Source of the DNA: Austropuccinia psidii
Lineage: Eukaryota > Basidiomycota > Pucciniomycetes > Pucciniales > Sphaerophragmiaceae
Direction of reading: 5' to 3'
Assembly: GCA_023105745.1 (NCBI GenBank)
Contig: JALGQZ010000004.1
Location: 39,012,437 to 39,076,436 of the forward strand
DNA length: 64,000 nucleotides
Both the position numbers and the translations under genes were made by a program. This document shows, piece by piece, positions 1 to 12,656 of this stretch (its first letter is position 1; each line of letters starts with the position of its first letter). The notes below the pieces were generated by a model. It had not been told where the DNA came from and searched no databases. It saw only the letters and a program-made list of their open reading frames with translations.

Positions 1-3000
1 AGAAGTTTTTAGTGTGGAATAATTTAATAAATAATGCTTATTATGCACTATGTCAATGATTTAAATTATTATTTTTTAGATTCACCCCTTTTTATTCAAG
101 ATTTAGTGCTATTTCAGGGAAATTCACATTTTTCACAATTAGAGATATTTTGACAATTTAATCTCAAACCTTGAGAATATTTAGTAAATTATAGCGTCTT
201 GCTACAGATTCATTTGATTAAAGCTTCAAGGACTCTCATTAATAAACATAAAAGCTTTTAAATATGAGGTAATTTTAACCGCATTTCTGCTATAGCAGGA
301 AAAGAGGATTAATTAACCATAGGTAGAACCACTCTAATTTTCTTTTCCTAATCTCAATAATTGGCATTAATAACTCCTTTATAAATTATAATTTTCCTAA
401 TTTTCAAGAAAATCCATATATCAAAAAAATTCTTACTTATGAGAAAAATAAAAGTTTTTATTTGGAAGTGTCACTTTTGTGGGGTTTTAAGACTTAAATT
501 TTAATTTGAGCTTGGGTAATTTAAGCTTAATTAAAGTAAAATTTGAGTAAAATTAATTATAAATAATTCATTTTACATTAAAATACTGTTTTAGCCATTG
601 TAAGATAAAATAAGGGTTTTATGGTGAAATACCCTATGGTATGACCCTAGGTAAAATGACATAGAGAATATACTTTTTCAATGATATTGATATTCGTATT
701 CATTCAAAAAACTTATACCTGAATATCTTCATACTCAATCAGTTTTAATATTCATTTATTAAAATTTTCAGCAAAAATAACTTTGAGTGAGGAATTTTTG
801 ATGGCTTTGGGAATTTGAAATATTCTTGAGGGATCATATTTTTTACCTATTGAAAAATACTTTCAGGAATCTTCAGGATATCTTTTCAGAAGGAAATACC
901 CAAGGTCCTTAAAATAAACCTCTGTACCTATTTGAAGGTCAAATCTCTTTTCCAAAATATTGTATTATTTTGGTCTTCTCTAATGCATTAGTATTCTTCA
1001 GATTTTTTAGTAATTATTAATATTTCTTAAAGAAAGCCATTCCTCCTTGTTACAAGTATTTCTGTATCCAAACATATATTCTCTTTTGTTATTAGCTCTT
1101 AGCTAACTTCCTTTAAGAAATTTAACCACTTCTTTATCCCCACTTATTTCAAGCAAAGGAATCTCTTGAGGTGGGTTTTCCCTTGAATGAAAACTCATTC
1201 ATTTTTGGAGATTTAAGGCTTCAAAATCCTCACATTAATGTTGATTATTAGTTTTCAATTCTCCTTTCATTTTGATCTGAACACCATTGATCCCAATATT
1301 TTTCCCAAAAGTGCCAATTTTACATATTTTATCATAATTCCTATTGAAGCTTGAGTTAGGTATGGTGAGAAAGTGCTTTTTTGGATTTTATCAAAAGGAA
1401 AATCAATAAAATACACAATTATAATGTAAAATTATTCAAGAGGGCCTTTACTTGTGAATGAACTGTAATTCTTGCCAAATGTTTGAATTTTTATTCGAAC
1501 TCATACATTAAGAATCTTTTATGAAAGATTAGATGAAAGTACTTGATTAAATTCCCTCTGATGAAAACTCAAGAAATTAAGGATTTGGTAAGTAAAATTA
1601 TTCTGAAAATGGCTTATTTTAGCAAGAAAAGCTACTTTTTATTTTGATTCATATGGTTAATATATGAAAATATTTGCTTCAGATAGAATATGGAAATTTT
1701 TTGAAGGGAATTTTTCACAGATTATCAATTAGTATGCAAAGAAACTCTTTCAAGACCTTATTTTGCATCAAAAGAAAATTTTGGCCTATCTTTGAGGCTT
1801 CTATTTTTAATCATGTTTTTGAAATGTTTCTTTGGAGCTTCAAAAGGAATATTTATAAATTTTGTTGATTTTAGAATTGAAAATTATTTTACTTAGTACT
1901 TAAAATTTCATTAATCATGGAATCTTGAAAATTCACAAGTCTTAGAATAAAAGAAAGTTTTAGGACAAATGGATCATTTTTGGTTTTTACTCAACAAGAA
2001 TCATATTTAAATATATTTATCAATTTAATTTATTATATATTACAGGATTTTTTTTCAAGTAAATTTATAACCCCCGACTATAAAATAAGTTTCTATTTCC
2101 AAAATTCAAAATCATTGTGGTTTAATCAAGTGCTTTATTTAGAACCATAAGAATATTAGTATGGAGGAAAGTAAATTACAAGAATCCTTTGCATAATTTT
2201 ATTTGATAAATAGATATAAATGTAAATAAACTTATTCAGTTTCAAATATAAGAGCTAGCATACGAGCATATTGCTACTCTATAGAAATTTTGGAAGAATA
2301 GGAATCTTCCTCCTCCTGTTTTTTTATGGCTTTTTTGAATATATAACATCTGAATGAATTTGGAAATATAAAAGAAGAAAAACATAATATTTTATTTCTT
2401 ATTTAAGCCAAATAATATCTGAAGTTACCAGAAACTTTCATATTATTAAGGGTCTCATTGACTCATTTATGCCATTCCCTTTCTGAATCTGTCTTTGGTG
2501 TATTACAAGATTGATCATTTCTAATTTATAGGAGTTTATGAAAACTCAAAGAACTGAGAAGACTTTAGCTTGAATAAATCATCATTTGACATTGACAAGG
2601 GGTATTGGAATAAGAAAAACATAACCAAATTTTCATTTCATGGAATATTTTTCGAAAAAAAATATAAAAATTAGTGAAAAAATAATCTTTGAAACCAAGA
2701 GTGTTCTCATATTTAATAAGAAACAATATTTCTAACAGAAATTGTAAAAATTACTGAAAATATACATTATCACATTTTTCCCTTTTGATTACATTTTAGT
2801 AATTCAAAAGAGAATTATGCCATTAATATATTCTTTTTTCATTATCTCACATGGAAGCATGGAATATCAATCATATTGATAATAATCAATTATGATATCC
2901 TCATAATATCATAAGGGTATCCTAGCTATACTATTTGGATACTTGAGTGATATCATGAGGTTATCCAAGCTATATATTCAAGTTTTGCTGTTAATATAAT

Positions 3001-3016
3001 CAAGACACTTATTATA
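1..3016. other. Gene-free AT-rich stretch
   Basis: No open frame here reads like a protein and I see no recognisable transposon domain. The sequence is A/T-rich with frequent stops on both strands. A short patch at about 2880-2960 repeats variants of a 'ggtatcc / atatcat' motif. The 1674-1868 plus-strand frame is phenylalanine- and leucine-rich and looks like chance reading of AT-rich DNA. Confidence 0.6.
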
Positions 3017-3202
3017 TTATTTTTGTTCTTTGAAGATAAATTTGGGTAGTTTTCCATCAAAAAAGTCCTGGTTAGAATCTTTTTGATATTCTTGATAGCT
3101 TTCTTGTGTTTCTAGTTTTTCTCTTGGGAGCTTTGGAGCCTGATTTATCTGCTTTTGGCGCTTGGTCTCTTCTGGCTGATTTTTTGGAATGCCAATATAC
3201 AT
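3017..3202 (-). pseudogene. Coding-like fragment, unknown
   Basis: A 61-codon minus-strand frame beginning with ATG. Its composition (many Gln, Glu, Lys and Pro, mixed codons, few Phe or Ile) differs from the chance frames around it, and it contains stretches such as PEETKRQKQINQAPKLP. It could be a disordered exon of a lost gene or a transposon fragment. I recognise no family. No flanking splice site or partner exon is convincing, so it is best read as a remnant or a chance frame. Confidence 0.25.
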
Positions 3203-4554
3203 GAGGTAATCTCAAGTAATTATTATAGTTTTAGGAATGAAGTAGCTTTCCTGAGGTTATTTTTCACTTTTGAATACAATAAAAATATTTTGTGGACATA
3301 ATTTTCTAAGCTTCAAATTTTTTATCGTTCTTAAATAATTTGAATAAGATTCTATTAACTTATAGAAAAAGGGAATCTTCTGTTACTGGTTTTAAAGCGC
3401 TAAAAGCTTTCCTCCACTAATAAGGGAAATCCTTATAATTTTCTTTTAATACATAAGTTTTTCAAAATATATTGTTATTAGTGAGGAGTATTATTTCTCC
3501 AACAGTTTTTTGCTGTAACTATTGTGATTCATTTTTTTGTCTTTTGAGTCATAACGGGCTTTTAGTTTGATCAACATATCCGGAAATTATATTCAAATAG
3601 AGCTATCATAATTTAATTACTACATGAATTTCTGACAATAAACTCCCAGTAATTATTGTTCAATTTCCTTTAAATTGTTTCCAAAGCTTAAAAGGGATGT
3701 ACTTCCAATTTTTTATTGAAAATGGAGTATTCTTATCTTTACTATTTAGACAAAGAGGAAAGGATAAACAGAAAATTGAATTATTTTTTCAATTTTGATG
3801 TCAAATTTCTACAAAGCTTGAAGTATATTATTTATAGCTTATAGGAAGAAGATTTTATTCTTTTTTTTATTTATTAAAATAATAAATAGAAAGACCAAGT
3901 TTTTTTTCAATTTTGCTATTAAACTTGTAAACTTTTCGTAATTTAGTAGTTATGAAACAGAATTTTTATTTTCATTTTTTATGAAAAATGTCTTTTAGAA
4001 GACAAAAAAATTTGCTATTTTTTTCTGTTTTTTTTTTGTAATTGAAAAAAAAAACCAAAAAATTCTAACTTTCGTTTTAAAAAAAAAACAATTAAAAAAA
4101 TTGTTTACCAATGAAATTCTCAAGAGAATTATTTTGGTAAAATTTTCCACGTTATCTGGTGAAAAAGGGACGTAAAAGTATCTTTGTTTTTGAAAAGGTG
4201 AGAAAATAAAAATGCAGCATTTATTCAGTTTGTATTTTTTTTCAAAAAAAAAAATCCTCAAAACAGATATGATTTATATTTAAAATGAAGCAAATATCTA
4301 TTTATTAATGTTATCAAAAATAATCATTTTACCAAAGAGGATTTTTTCATAAAAAAAAAATTAAAAAAATATATGGTATATGTATTTCTCTAAGAAAAAT
4401 TCAAAAAAAAACTGATTTATATTCTTTATGAACAAAAATATTTTATTATTGATTGAAATCATCAAAAGAGGTAAATCTAATCAATTCTCATGTGAAATTT
4501 GGTTAAAAATCAAAATTTAAAAACTTATAAATCCTTTCTGTTTTTGAACAAAAT
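3203..4554. other. Gene-free, homopolymer-rich stretch
   Basis: Rich in A and T runs, especially 3860-4380. The minus-strand frame at 3995-4261 translates to strings of Phe and Lys because of these runs and is not credible as a gene. Nothing else is recognised. Confidence 0.6.
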
Positions 4555-4832
4555 GAAAAATGAAAAATGAAAAAATGAAAAAATGAAAAAATGAAAAAAT
4601 GAAAAAATGAAAAAATGAAAAAATGAAAAAATGAAAAAATGAAAAAATGAAAAAATGAAAAAATGAAAAAATGAAAAAATGAAAAAATGAAAAAATGAAA
4701 AAATGAAAAAATGAAAAAATGAAAAAATGAAAAAATGAAAAAATGAAAAAATGAAAAAATGAAAAAATGAAAAAATGAAAAAATGAAAAAATGAAAAAAT
4801 GAAAAAATGAAAAAATGAAAAAATGAAAAAAT
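4555..4832. repeat. Perfect octamer tandem array (GAAAAAAT)33
   Basis: Two 7-bp units (GAAAAAT, 4555-4568) run into 33 uninterrupted 8-bp units GAAAAAAT (4569-4832, 264 bp) with no mismatch that I can find. The array then decays to 'gtaaaaatgta'. Because 8 is not a multiple of 3, every plus-strand frame meets TGA within 24 bp, so it is non-coding. Perfect identity suggests recent expansion by slippage. Long poly(dA:dT)-type arrays usually disfavour nucleosomes, but that effect is only inferred here. Confidence 0.95.
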
Positions 4833-7800
4833 GTAAAAATGTATATTATTTATATACTTTTTGAAAAATATTTAACAAAAACAAATGATTCATATTTTAA
4901 ATGAAGAGGAATATTTGATTATAAATGAAAATGATAAAAATAAGAATTTTAGTCAGTTTTTGCACTAGATTTGGTAAAAAATAGAGTTGAAGATGTTTTC
5001 AGCTTCTCACCCTTTTTTTATATAAAAAAGTCAGATGAGAGATATATTATAATTATATTTCTTGAAGAAAAATAACTCCATAAAAATTCTGTTCTGTATC
5101 TTTTAAAAAAAGAAAAGATAGATAGATAGATATTATCAATATAATTTCTATTTTAATATCTTTAATAAAACATTCAGAAAAAAAAGATATACTATTTGTA
5201 TATCTTTGTACAAATAGCTATATTTCTTTGTAAATGAATAATAAATATTTCAATTTATTAGAAAAAATTAACTCTTGGGTATTTTGGTTAGCTATAAAAC
5301 ATTGAGCGAATCTCAAAATACTTTAAAATGAGCTAAACATCTGTAAAAAAATAGGTTGAAAATGGCCAGCCTCCAAGCTTCTAGGAAGAGTATACAAAGT
5401 AGCAACAGAATTACTAAGACTTTTAGTTTTAAGTTAAATTAATTACTGAATATCAATTAAAAGAGCTTCAATGTATTAATATAGAAGGGATGGGCCTACT
5501 GATAGCTCAGACTTCAATGATCATCAATTAAGTTACAATAATCATTACTAAAACAGATAAAACCAGAACTATATAACTGTTATTGAAGAGTTACTCCCAT
5601 TTTTTGAAGTACAAATTTGTAATAATAAGGCTTGTTACAATGGTTTTACCCTTTTTAATGAGTAAAAGGCCTCTTTCTGTCTTACTCTAGCTTAGTTGGA
5701 GATAATTCACCTTTTCACATGACTACATTTTAGTCTTTTGTACTACCATGGAAAGCTTTTGGGATCATAGTCTCAATGAAATCTCTCACTAACATAAAAT
5801 GTGGCTTTTGGAACCCAATTTTACATTTCTACCTCATATGGGGTATAAGCGTTTTTTCTATAAACTTCCTATATGTTTTATGAAGCTTTTTATTCCTGAA
5901 AAGCTGTAAATAAAGTTTCAGGGAGGCTCTTTCTGGTAAAAATAACAGAAACCTGATTAAACAGAATCTTTGGTGTGGATTAACACCTCATAATTTAATT
6001 ATATGTCTGAATATCTCACTGTATATAACTGTACAGGATTTTGTAGCATTATAGCCTTAGAAACTTGATATATTTATCTTTATTCAAGATAGAGATATAG
6101 AATTGGGCCCAGATATTATCCCTTATTTAGCCTTACAATATCTCTATACTAATTAACCTTTCAAAAGCACATATGTGAAACCTATACAGGCTCAAGTTGA
6201 TTTTATGATTTCTTGAAAATGGAATTTTTCTGATTCCAAGAGAAGAGTCTGGATAAATCTTGGGCTGTGAGGCTATGATTTAATCAATGCCTTGTATCCC
6301 TTCCAAAATATATGTGATCTTGTGGGTATATAAGCAAAAATTGAGAAGTTGGATGGGAGGTGGAAATAACATGTTTCCTTTTTTACTATTTTGAATTGCT
6401 ATAGGGGTGTAACCTCTGGTTTGTTGATTCTAAGGAAATATAAATAGTACCAATTTGTATCCCTGATTTAGATATTCAATAATGAGTACACATAATTGCT
6501 ATCCAATCAAAAATATTTATTAAATTCTTTTCTTAGCAATAGTTTCAAAAGCATTTTCCCCTGTAATTGCTTATTTTATGCGAGTAAGAATGATTCCTTA
6601 TAAAAAAGATTTTTCATCAATATAATTACTTATAGAGGCTTTATTGGCCCAGTAATACTCTTGGAACGTGTTTTGATAAAGAAATAATAGGTGTATTTCA
6701 CTTTATTAATTTCATTCCATTATTTATGATACTTTGGTTGTCATAATTATGCTATATTATTGATTCAAAGGCTGATGAATTCAACATTAAATACAGGATT
6801 CCATTTCGAAAAATGGATTTAATAGAGGGGAATAGATTGGATTTTATGTGATTTTTTATAAAAATTATGGCTTTTAAATACTTCTAACCAAAAAGAATTC
6901 TTGAAATTCAAATAGGCCTCATTTCATATTCAACTTTCCTCAAATTTTTTCTACTCTCCATACAAAATTGAATTTCAGGATGAAAGAATTCTTGCTTTAG
7001 GGAATTTCTTTGATTTAAATAATTATTTCAAAAGTAACTAATTTAGTTCAAAACTATATTAAACTCCTATATCTATTTTTATCAACAAATACCTTGAGAG
7101 AATTTACCACTTCGAGATGTGTTGAAATTCATCTTTGAAGCCAAGAATTAATTTCCAAATGGGTTTCTTCAGACTCTGAAGAAAAATTCATTGAGAAGTT
7201 AATTTAATCATTAGTAGAAAAAAAATTAGATGATTCTTCAAAAATAAGTGGATAATTTATGATTTGGAAATATAATTTCAAATTGATTTTTAGTCTTATT
7301 CAAAATGAGATTTTCCTAAAAATCACTTCATAACATCATGATTTAAGTTAAAAAACTATTTGAGTAAGATTAATTGATAATGAAATTCAAGTTATTAAAA
7401 TGATTCAAAAATTATTTTCTTATATTAGTCTTGAATATGTACAAATTCATGAAATAATTTACATTCCTGAACTTGTTTTATTCGATTTCTGAACATTTTT
7501 TAGCATTCAAAACCCCGAAAAATGGCTTCTTGGAATCGAGAATAAGAAGTTTGATGGGTTTAAATTAATTGAAGTGTTTTATTGATTTAAATTACAATAT
7601 TTAAAACATTTTCTTTTAGTACTGAATCAATTTTCTTGAATATATATATATTCATTATCAAAACAAATTGGTTCAGAAAATTATTTTCCTTAATCAGATT
7701 AAAGTTAAGAATTTGAAATGAGTGGATTCAATTTTCCTTCATTATGGCAGCTTTTTGAAAAAAAAAGGAATATTATTCATTTTGTAGGAAAATATTATCT

Positions 7801-10800
7801 CAAAATGATACTTGGATAATTTTATTAATTAAAAATTGGTTTTGAAGTGGAAAGTATCTTTTAGTTATATGGGGGGAAGGAAGGGAGATGGAAGATTATT
7901 TTCTTTACGGGGAGGGGGGCTTAAGACCTCAAAGAGCTTTTTCAATCTTCAATAATGGGAAATCAATTCTTGGGATCTTTTTATAAATCCCATATGTATA
8001 TTACCTTTTTTTAAGAAAAAGAGAACTTATATTTATGGTTTACAATTTGATTTCATTGATTGTATTTTTTTATCTGTATGTATTGAATTTCAATATTACT
8101 ACATAGTTTAACTGTGACATTTCAATTGCTTTAGGATCATGATTTTTGTATAGGAACATAGAGCTGTAAAATTTATTCGGTATGATTTGGTCCCATTATT
8201 AAGCCACGAAGGGGGGTTGAGGACCTGAGCCACTCTGATAACCTCTTATATTCTTGGGTATATTTATATCATAATAGCCTGCAGTTTGTAACTTAAAGTG
8301 ATGTTTTTTATTAGAAGGAGAATCATCCCGTTCTATTAACAGTAAGTAAATTCAAGATAAAAAAAAAAAAAACTTAATGTTGGAGATTTCAATCTGCACA
8401 AGAAAAAAATCAGATTGGATATCATTAAATATACATGAGTACAAAATGAATTGGAAAGAAAAAACTGAATTTTGATTCATATTAAGTCAGCGTTCTGTTT
8501 TCCGAAATATTCCTCTTGTAGATTATATAATTTTGGTTGCTTGAGTTTGCATTAATTCTGTGACGCTCACCTTTTTGCAATCAAAATTATGATTTTAAAA
8601 ATTCTTTGTAGCCACTGGCTATTGCTTTGTATAAAAGTTATTTTTTTCAATAACAGACACTAAAAATGAAAAATATAACAATCTTTACTTCATGAGATTT
8701 CAATAATGGGCACACTAGAAGGAAAACTTTTCAAAATTTCTAATATTTTAATGTATTCTGATAAATTTAATTTTAGGAATTCAATAAGCTTTTCAGTTCA
8801 AATAAAATGATTATAGTTTTTTTTTAATTCTTTGATTCTTTGATTAACCAATCAAAACCCAGTATAAATAATAGCAGCTAGCACAAAAAATATTTATGGG
8901 AAAGATGATAGTGTAGACAAGGCAAAAATTCCTTAGTATCAAATATATATATGGAACTATTAGTATGATTGATATGGAATTTAATAGCTAAAAGTACTAA
9001 TAAAATTTATAGGATTTAGTAAAAAAACTTTTAATTTTGATGGTATGAATATGTAAATCACCCAATTATTATTAATCTCTTTTTTATGACTATATGCATA
9101 TTTAGAATAAATTTTATTTCTAGTAATGGTACTCTTTCTATCGATATCACAATAAATTAAACATCCACCTTTTTTATTTTGATATAACAGACACAAAATC
9201 TACGTCATGCTCTTCCTGAGAATTTTTATTTGAGGGTATTTAATCTTTTATTAAAAGTTTTATAGGTATTAAAACAAATGTAAGAGAGAATGTAGAAAAA
9301 TTGAGTGGAAAAATGATTAAGAAACAATTCTTGAGACGACTTTCACCTCTTTTTTGACTTTGTTGATGATTCGTTAACCCTTAATCCAAAATACAAACCA
9401 TTGAATGATTCCAAGCCTTCTAATGATTGACCTGTGTTAGAGAATTTCACCGTTGAAACGGTGCTTTCTCCTTTTGCTATTTGTACTTTTTATTTAAGAT
9501 ACTTTTCATAGACAAAAAGTATAATACTTTTGTGTATTTATCACTGTATGTATTTTACTAAAAAGTACTGCACTCTTTAGTATTGAAAGAGACAGTACTT
9601 CATTGTAACTTGGAATATGATAATATGAAATTAATATCATTTTTGTCGTTGTTGTATCATTATCGTATACTCAACAACCTGGAACCTGAGAATAAGTGAA
9701 GCCTCCCTTATAATGAGTTATGATCCTAAAATAATTCAGGCGTTTTCCAGAATTTGGATACAACAATATAATTAATTTAAGTAAAGTAATGAATTAAATA
9801 TGAGCAAAACTTAAATTTGAGGGTAAAAAATGGTAAGAAAATTTCATTCATTTATTAACCAGTAAGTATATAAGTTTGTGCTTAATATATAGCACCCTGC
9901 AAAAAATCAGAACAGTTATCCCTTAGCTGTCAAACATTTATGGTATTACCCAGAAGCTCATAATTTTGATTTTTTTCCAGAAATTAACCCACAATATTAA
10001 AATGACTTATTATGGAAATCATAATCATTCAGACAACATGAAACTCCCATTTTTTAAAGCAGAAATATTATCAGAAGAAATTTTTCTCAAGCATAAATTC
10101 CGCCTGAAATATGCAAAATCCAAATGTGCGTACCTTTAATATTTAAGTTTTTCTATTTTAAGTTAGTAGTTTCTCCTCATGTAGTCACTTTTGTGAAAGT
10201 CTCTTCAATATTTTTTTTCCTTTTTTTTCTTCATATTTAACTTGATACTGTTGTCCTTATTTAGCCTACACTTAATAATGTCTTTTAATGTGAATTATTT
10301 AGTCTGGTTTCATTCCTTTTGGTAAATTTAAAATATCAAATAACAAAAAAATCTTTTATGATATGAAATTAACCAAATTTAAGTGTAGGGTATTTACCTC
10401 ATATTCAAACCTGTGTATTCTTTCTAGTGGGATTGGTAGAGTTACCATCAGCATTCTTAGTTGCTTTAAAAAATTATCTAAACTTTTTTTTGTAGAAATA
10501 AAATTAAAATGAATATTCGTAAATATGATATATATGAATTTCAAACATAAACATTACCTTTGGATAGGTTAGACAATATTGCTTGTATCTAAATTTCATT
10601 CCTTTGATAAGGAAAAAAATGTACTCTATCATATAAACCTGAATAATTCTTCTTATACAATAAAATAAGAGTTTTGGTAAGCTCATATGAAAATTTGGTA
10701 AATTTACACTCAATTAAAAAATTTTTTAACCATTTTCCTTTTGTAAAAAAGATTCTTTTTGTTTCGATTACCTCTGGGCCCTGAAGGCTGAATTAATTCA

Positions 10801-11747
10801 AATATTACAATCCAAATTTGTTAATAATGGGTTATTCAACCTTTTATTGATTAACATTTCTGATGTCAGGAAATCCAGTGACTTGAAATTAGGGGGTTCA
10901 TTCCGTTACTGATAACAATTTCGAGACAATCAAAACTGTATTCCTGATATAGCGTTTAGGGAAATCTGGATTTGGTTAGTTCTCAAGTGCGTAAAGTGGC
11001 CCATATAGCCACTCAGATTCACACCGAAGCTAGCTCAATGATCTTCCCACCTCAAATAGCTACCCCAACCACACCCAACCACCCAGAACCATTGCCTTTT
11101 TTTTTCAGATCCATCGCCAAATTATTTTGAATTTTTTTATAACATTGCAGTAATTTTATTTTTTTGAAAACATCATAGTGATATTTTGTTTTTTACATTT
11201 GCAACAAATCCATTTTTATGCACTTTTTGAAAATAATCTGCAAAGGCTTTCTGGTGTTTTTAATTCACATTTTAATATCAGATTCTGTTGTGGAATCACT
11301 AGAGTACCTTATCCATATTGAGCTTTAATTTAAACCCTTTCGTCTACTTAAATACTAAATTTTACCACTATCCTTAACGATTAACAGTTTGTGAAGTTCC
11401 TAAGCTCTTGGAGAATTCTGACCTTATTTGTTATCTCCAAAAGAAGGAGATTAGTATTTCTGATTATCTGTTGAATGCATGGTTTTAAATACTAATTTCA
11501 TCCCAAATTCCGACGCTTGGGAGATTTTTCTCATATTATTTTGAGATTATGGCCATTCTTATTGAATTTGATTTTAGTGAGTAAGCTTAAATTCAAGAAA
11601 TTTCACAGATGCTCAATAAAAGTGATAAAGTCTGTTTCATTTGTATGATATGGGGATTTCACTTAACCTTGGTATGAGCTTAGGTATTTGAATCCACAAG
11701 CAAACCTAATGGCGCATTAAGAATCCAAATTTCACAAATTATTTTCA
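4833..11747. other. Gene-free AT-rich stretch
   Basis: No gene is supported. A (GATA)-like microsatellite lies near 5117-5132. Slightly more complex sequence at 5640-5950, 7860-7990 and 10860-11110 may be old transposon debris, but no domain could be read. The minus-strand frames at 8981-9196, 10356-10544 and 10504-10713 look like AT-rich noise. Confidence 0.5.
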
Positions 11748-12508
11748 ATGAAGGCGTCTGATTTTAAACAATCCTTATGTACCACTATAGAGGGATTCAC
11801 CTACATAGACAATCTTATCAAGGACAATGCGGTTTTCCAAAACAATAGCACTTGTCCGCAGTTTGACATATGCCATAAACTCACCCTTAAATTTGAACAG
11901 CTGGGCATCGATTGGGAACTTGGAATGGACTTAAAATATCAGCCAGGGCTGTGTTGTATCTTCAACATTCTGAGTAATTTGGGGGTTATTTTTTCTTGGA
12001 AAAGAATACCTCTAATGGCCCAATGAGGCAAGGCAATAATAAATTTCAATTAATATGACCTCCAAGGGTTTTTTTGGGGGTGTTGGCTTCTTGGATGGCA
12101 AAACAATCCTATTCTTTAAATGAACTGGAATAGATGATAAAGTATTTTATGATTGCAAATAACACTGTTCCCTGAATTTTCAACTTGTGTGTAATCACAA
12201 GAAATGGATTACTGCAATTTTAAGTGGATGCCCAGGTTTTTTTGCTGACAGTAGTGTATACAAAACGACAGGCCTGTATCAGTGACCTGATAAATTTTAC
12301 TCTCAGGTTCAGTAGTATTTTATTTCCATGTTCTTCTAGCTCATGTGGCTGTCTGACATCCATTGAAGTTGAGTACATTCTGTAAGACTTGGTATATGCC
12401 TTTGGGCTGCATTGCATCCTGTGCTATAAGGGAAGAACAGTGGAGATCCCAGAGAATGTGAATTTCAATTATTATGTGGCTCAGGAAAGGCTCCATATAG
12501 AGAATTAA
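11748..12508 (+). mobile_element. Decayed PIF/Harbinger transposase
   Basis: An open stretch at 11748-12026 carries text typical of the N-terminal part of fungal Harbinger transposases (IKDNAVFQNNSTCPQ, then KLTLKFEQLGI). After it, in shifting frames, come a first catalytic-Asp region GVGFLDGKTI (about 12076), a second region WITAILSGCPGFFADSSVYK (about 12205-12265), and the tail CYKGRTVEIPENVNFNYY (from 12422). The order matches the DDE_Tnp_4 nuclease domain of PIF/Harbinger elements. At least two stops interrupt the central part (after ILFFK and DCK), and further stops and frame changes follow. No terminal repeats or target-site duplication could be placed. It is an old, inactive copy. Confidence 0.7.
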
Positions 12509-12656
12509 ATTTTCATTTTTAAGTCACAATGGGTTTCCCTGAGAGCTTTCAATTAGTATTCAATAATTTTGTGGATATTTATCACATAAAAATGTGGCTT
12601 TATGCATATTCAGTACTCCACAATATCTTAGTGGATTTAAGTTTTTACTATGAAAC

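Noticed and set aside
3995..4261. 88-codon minus-strand frame
   Set aside because: Strings of Phe and Lys from homopolymer runs; no protein character.
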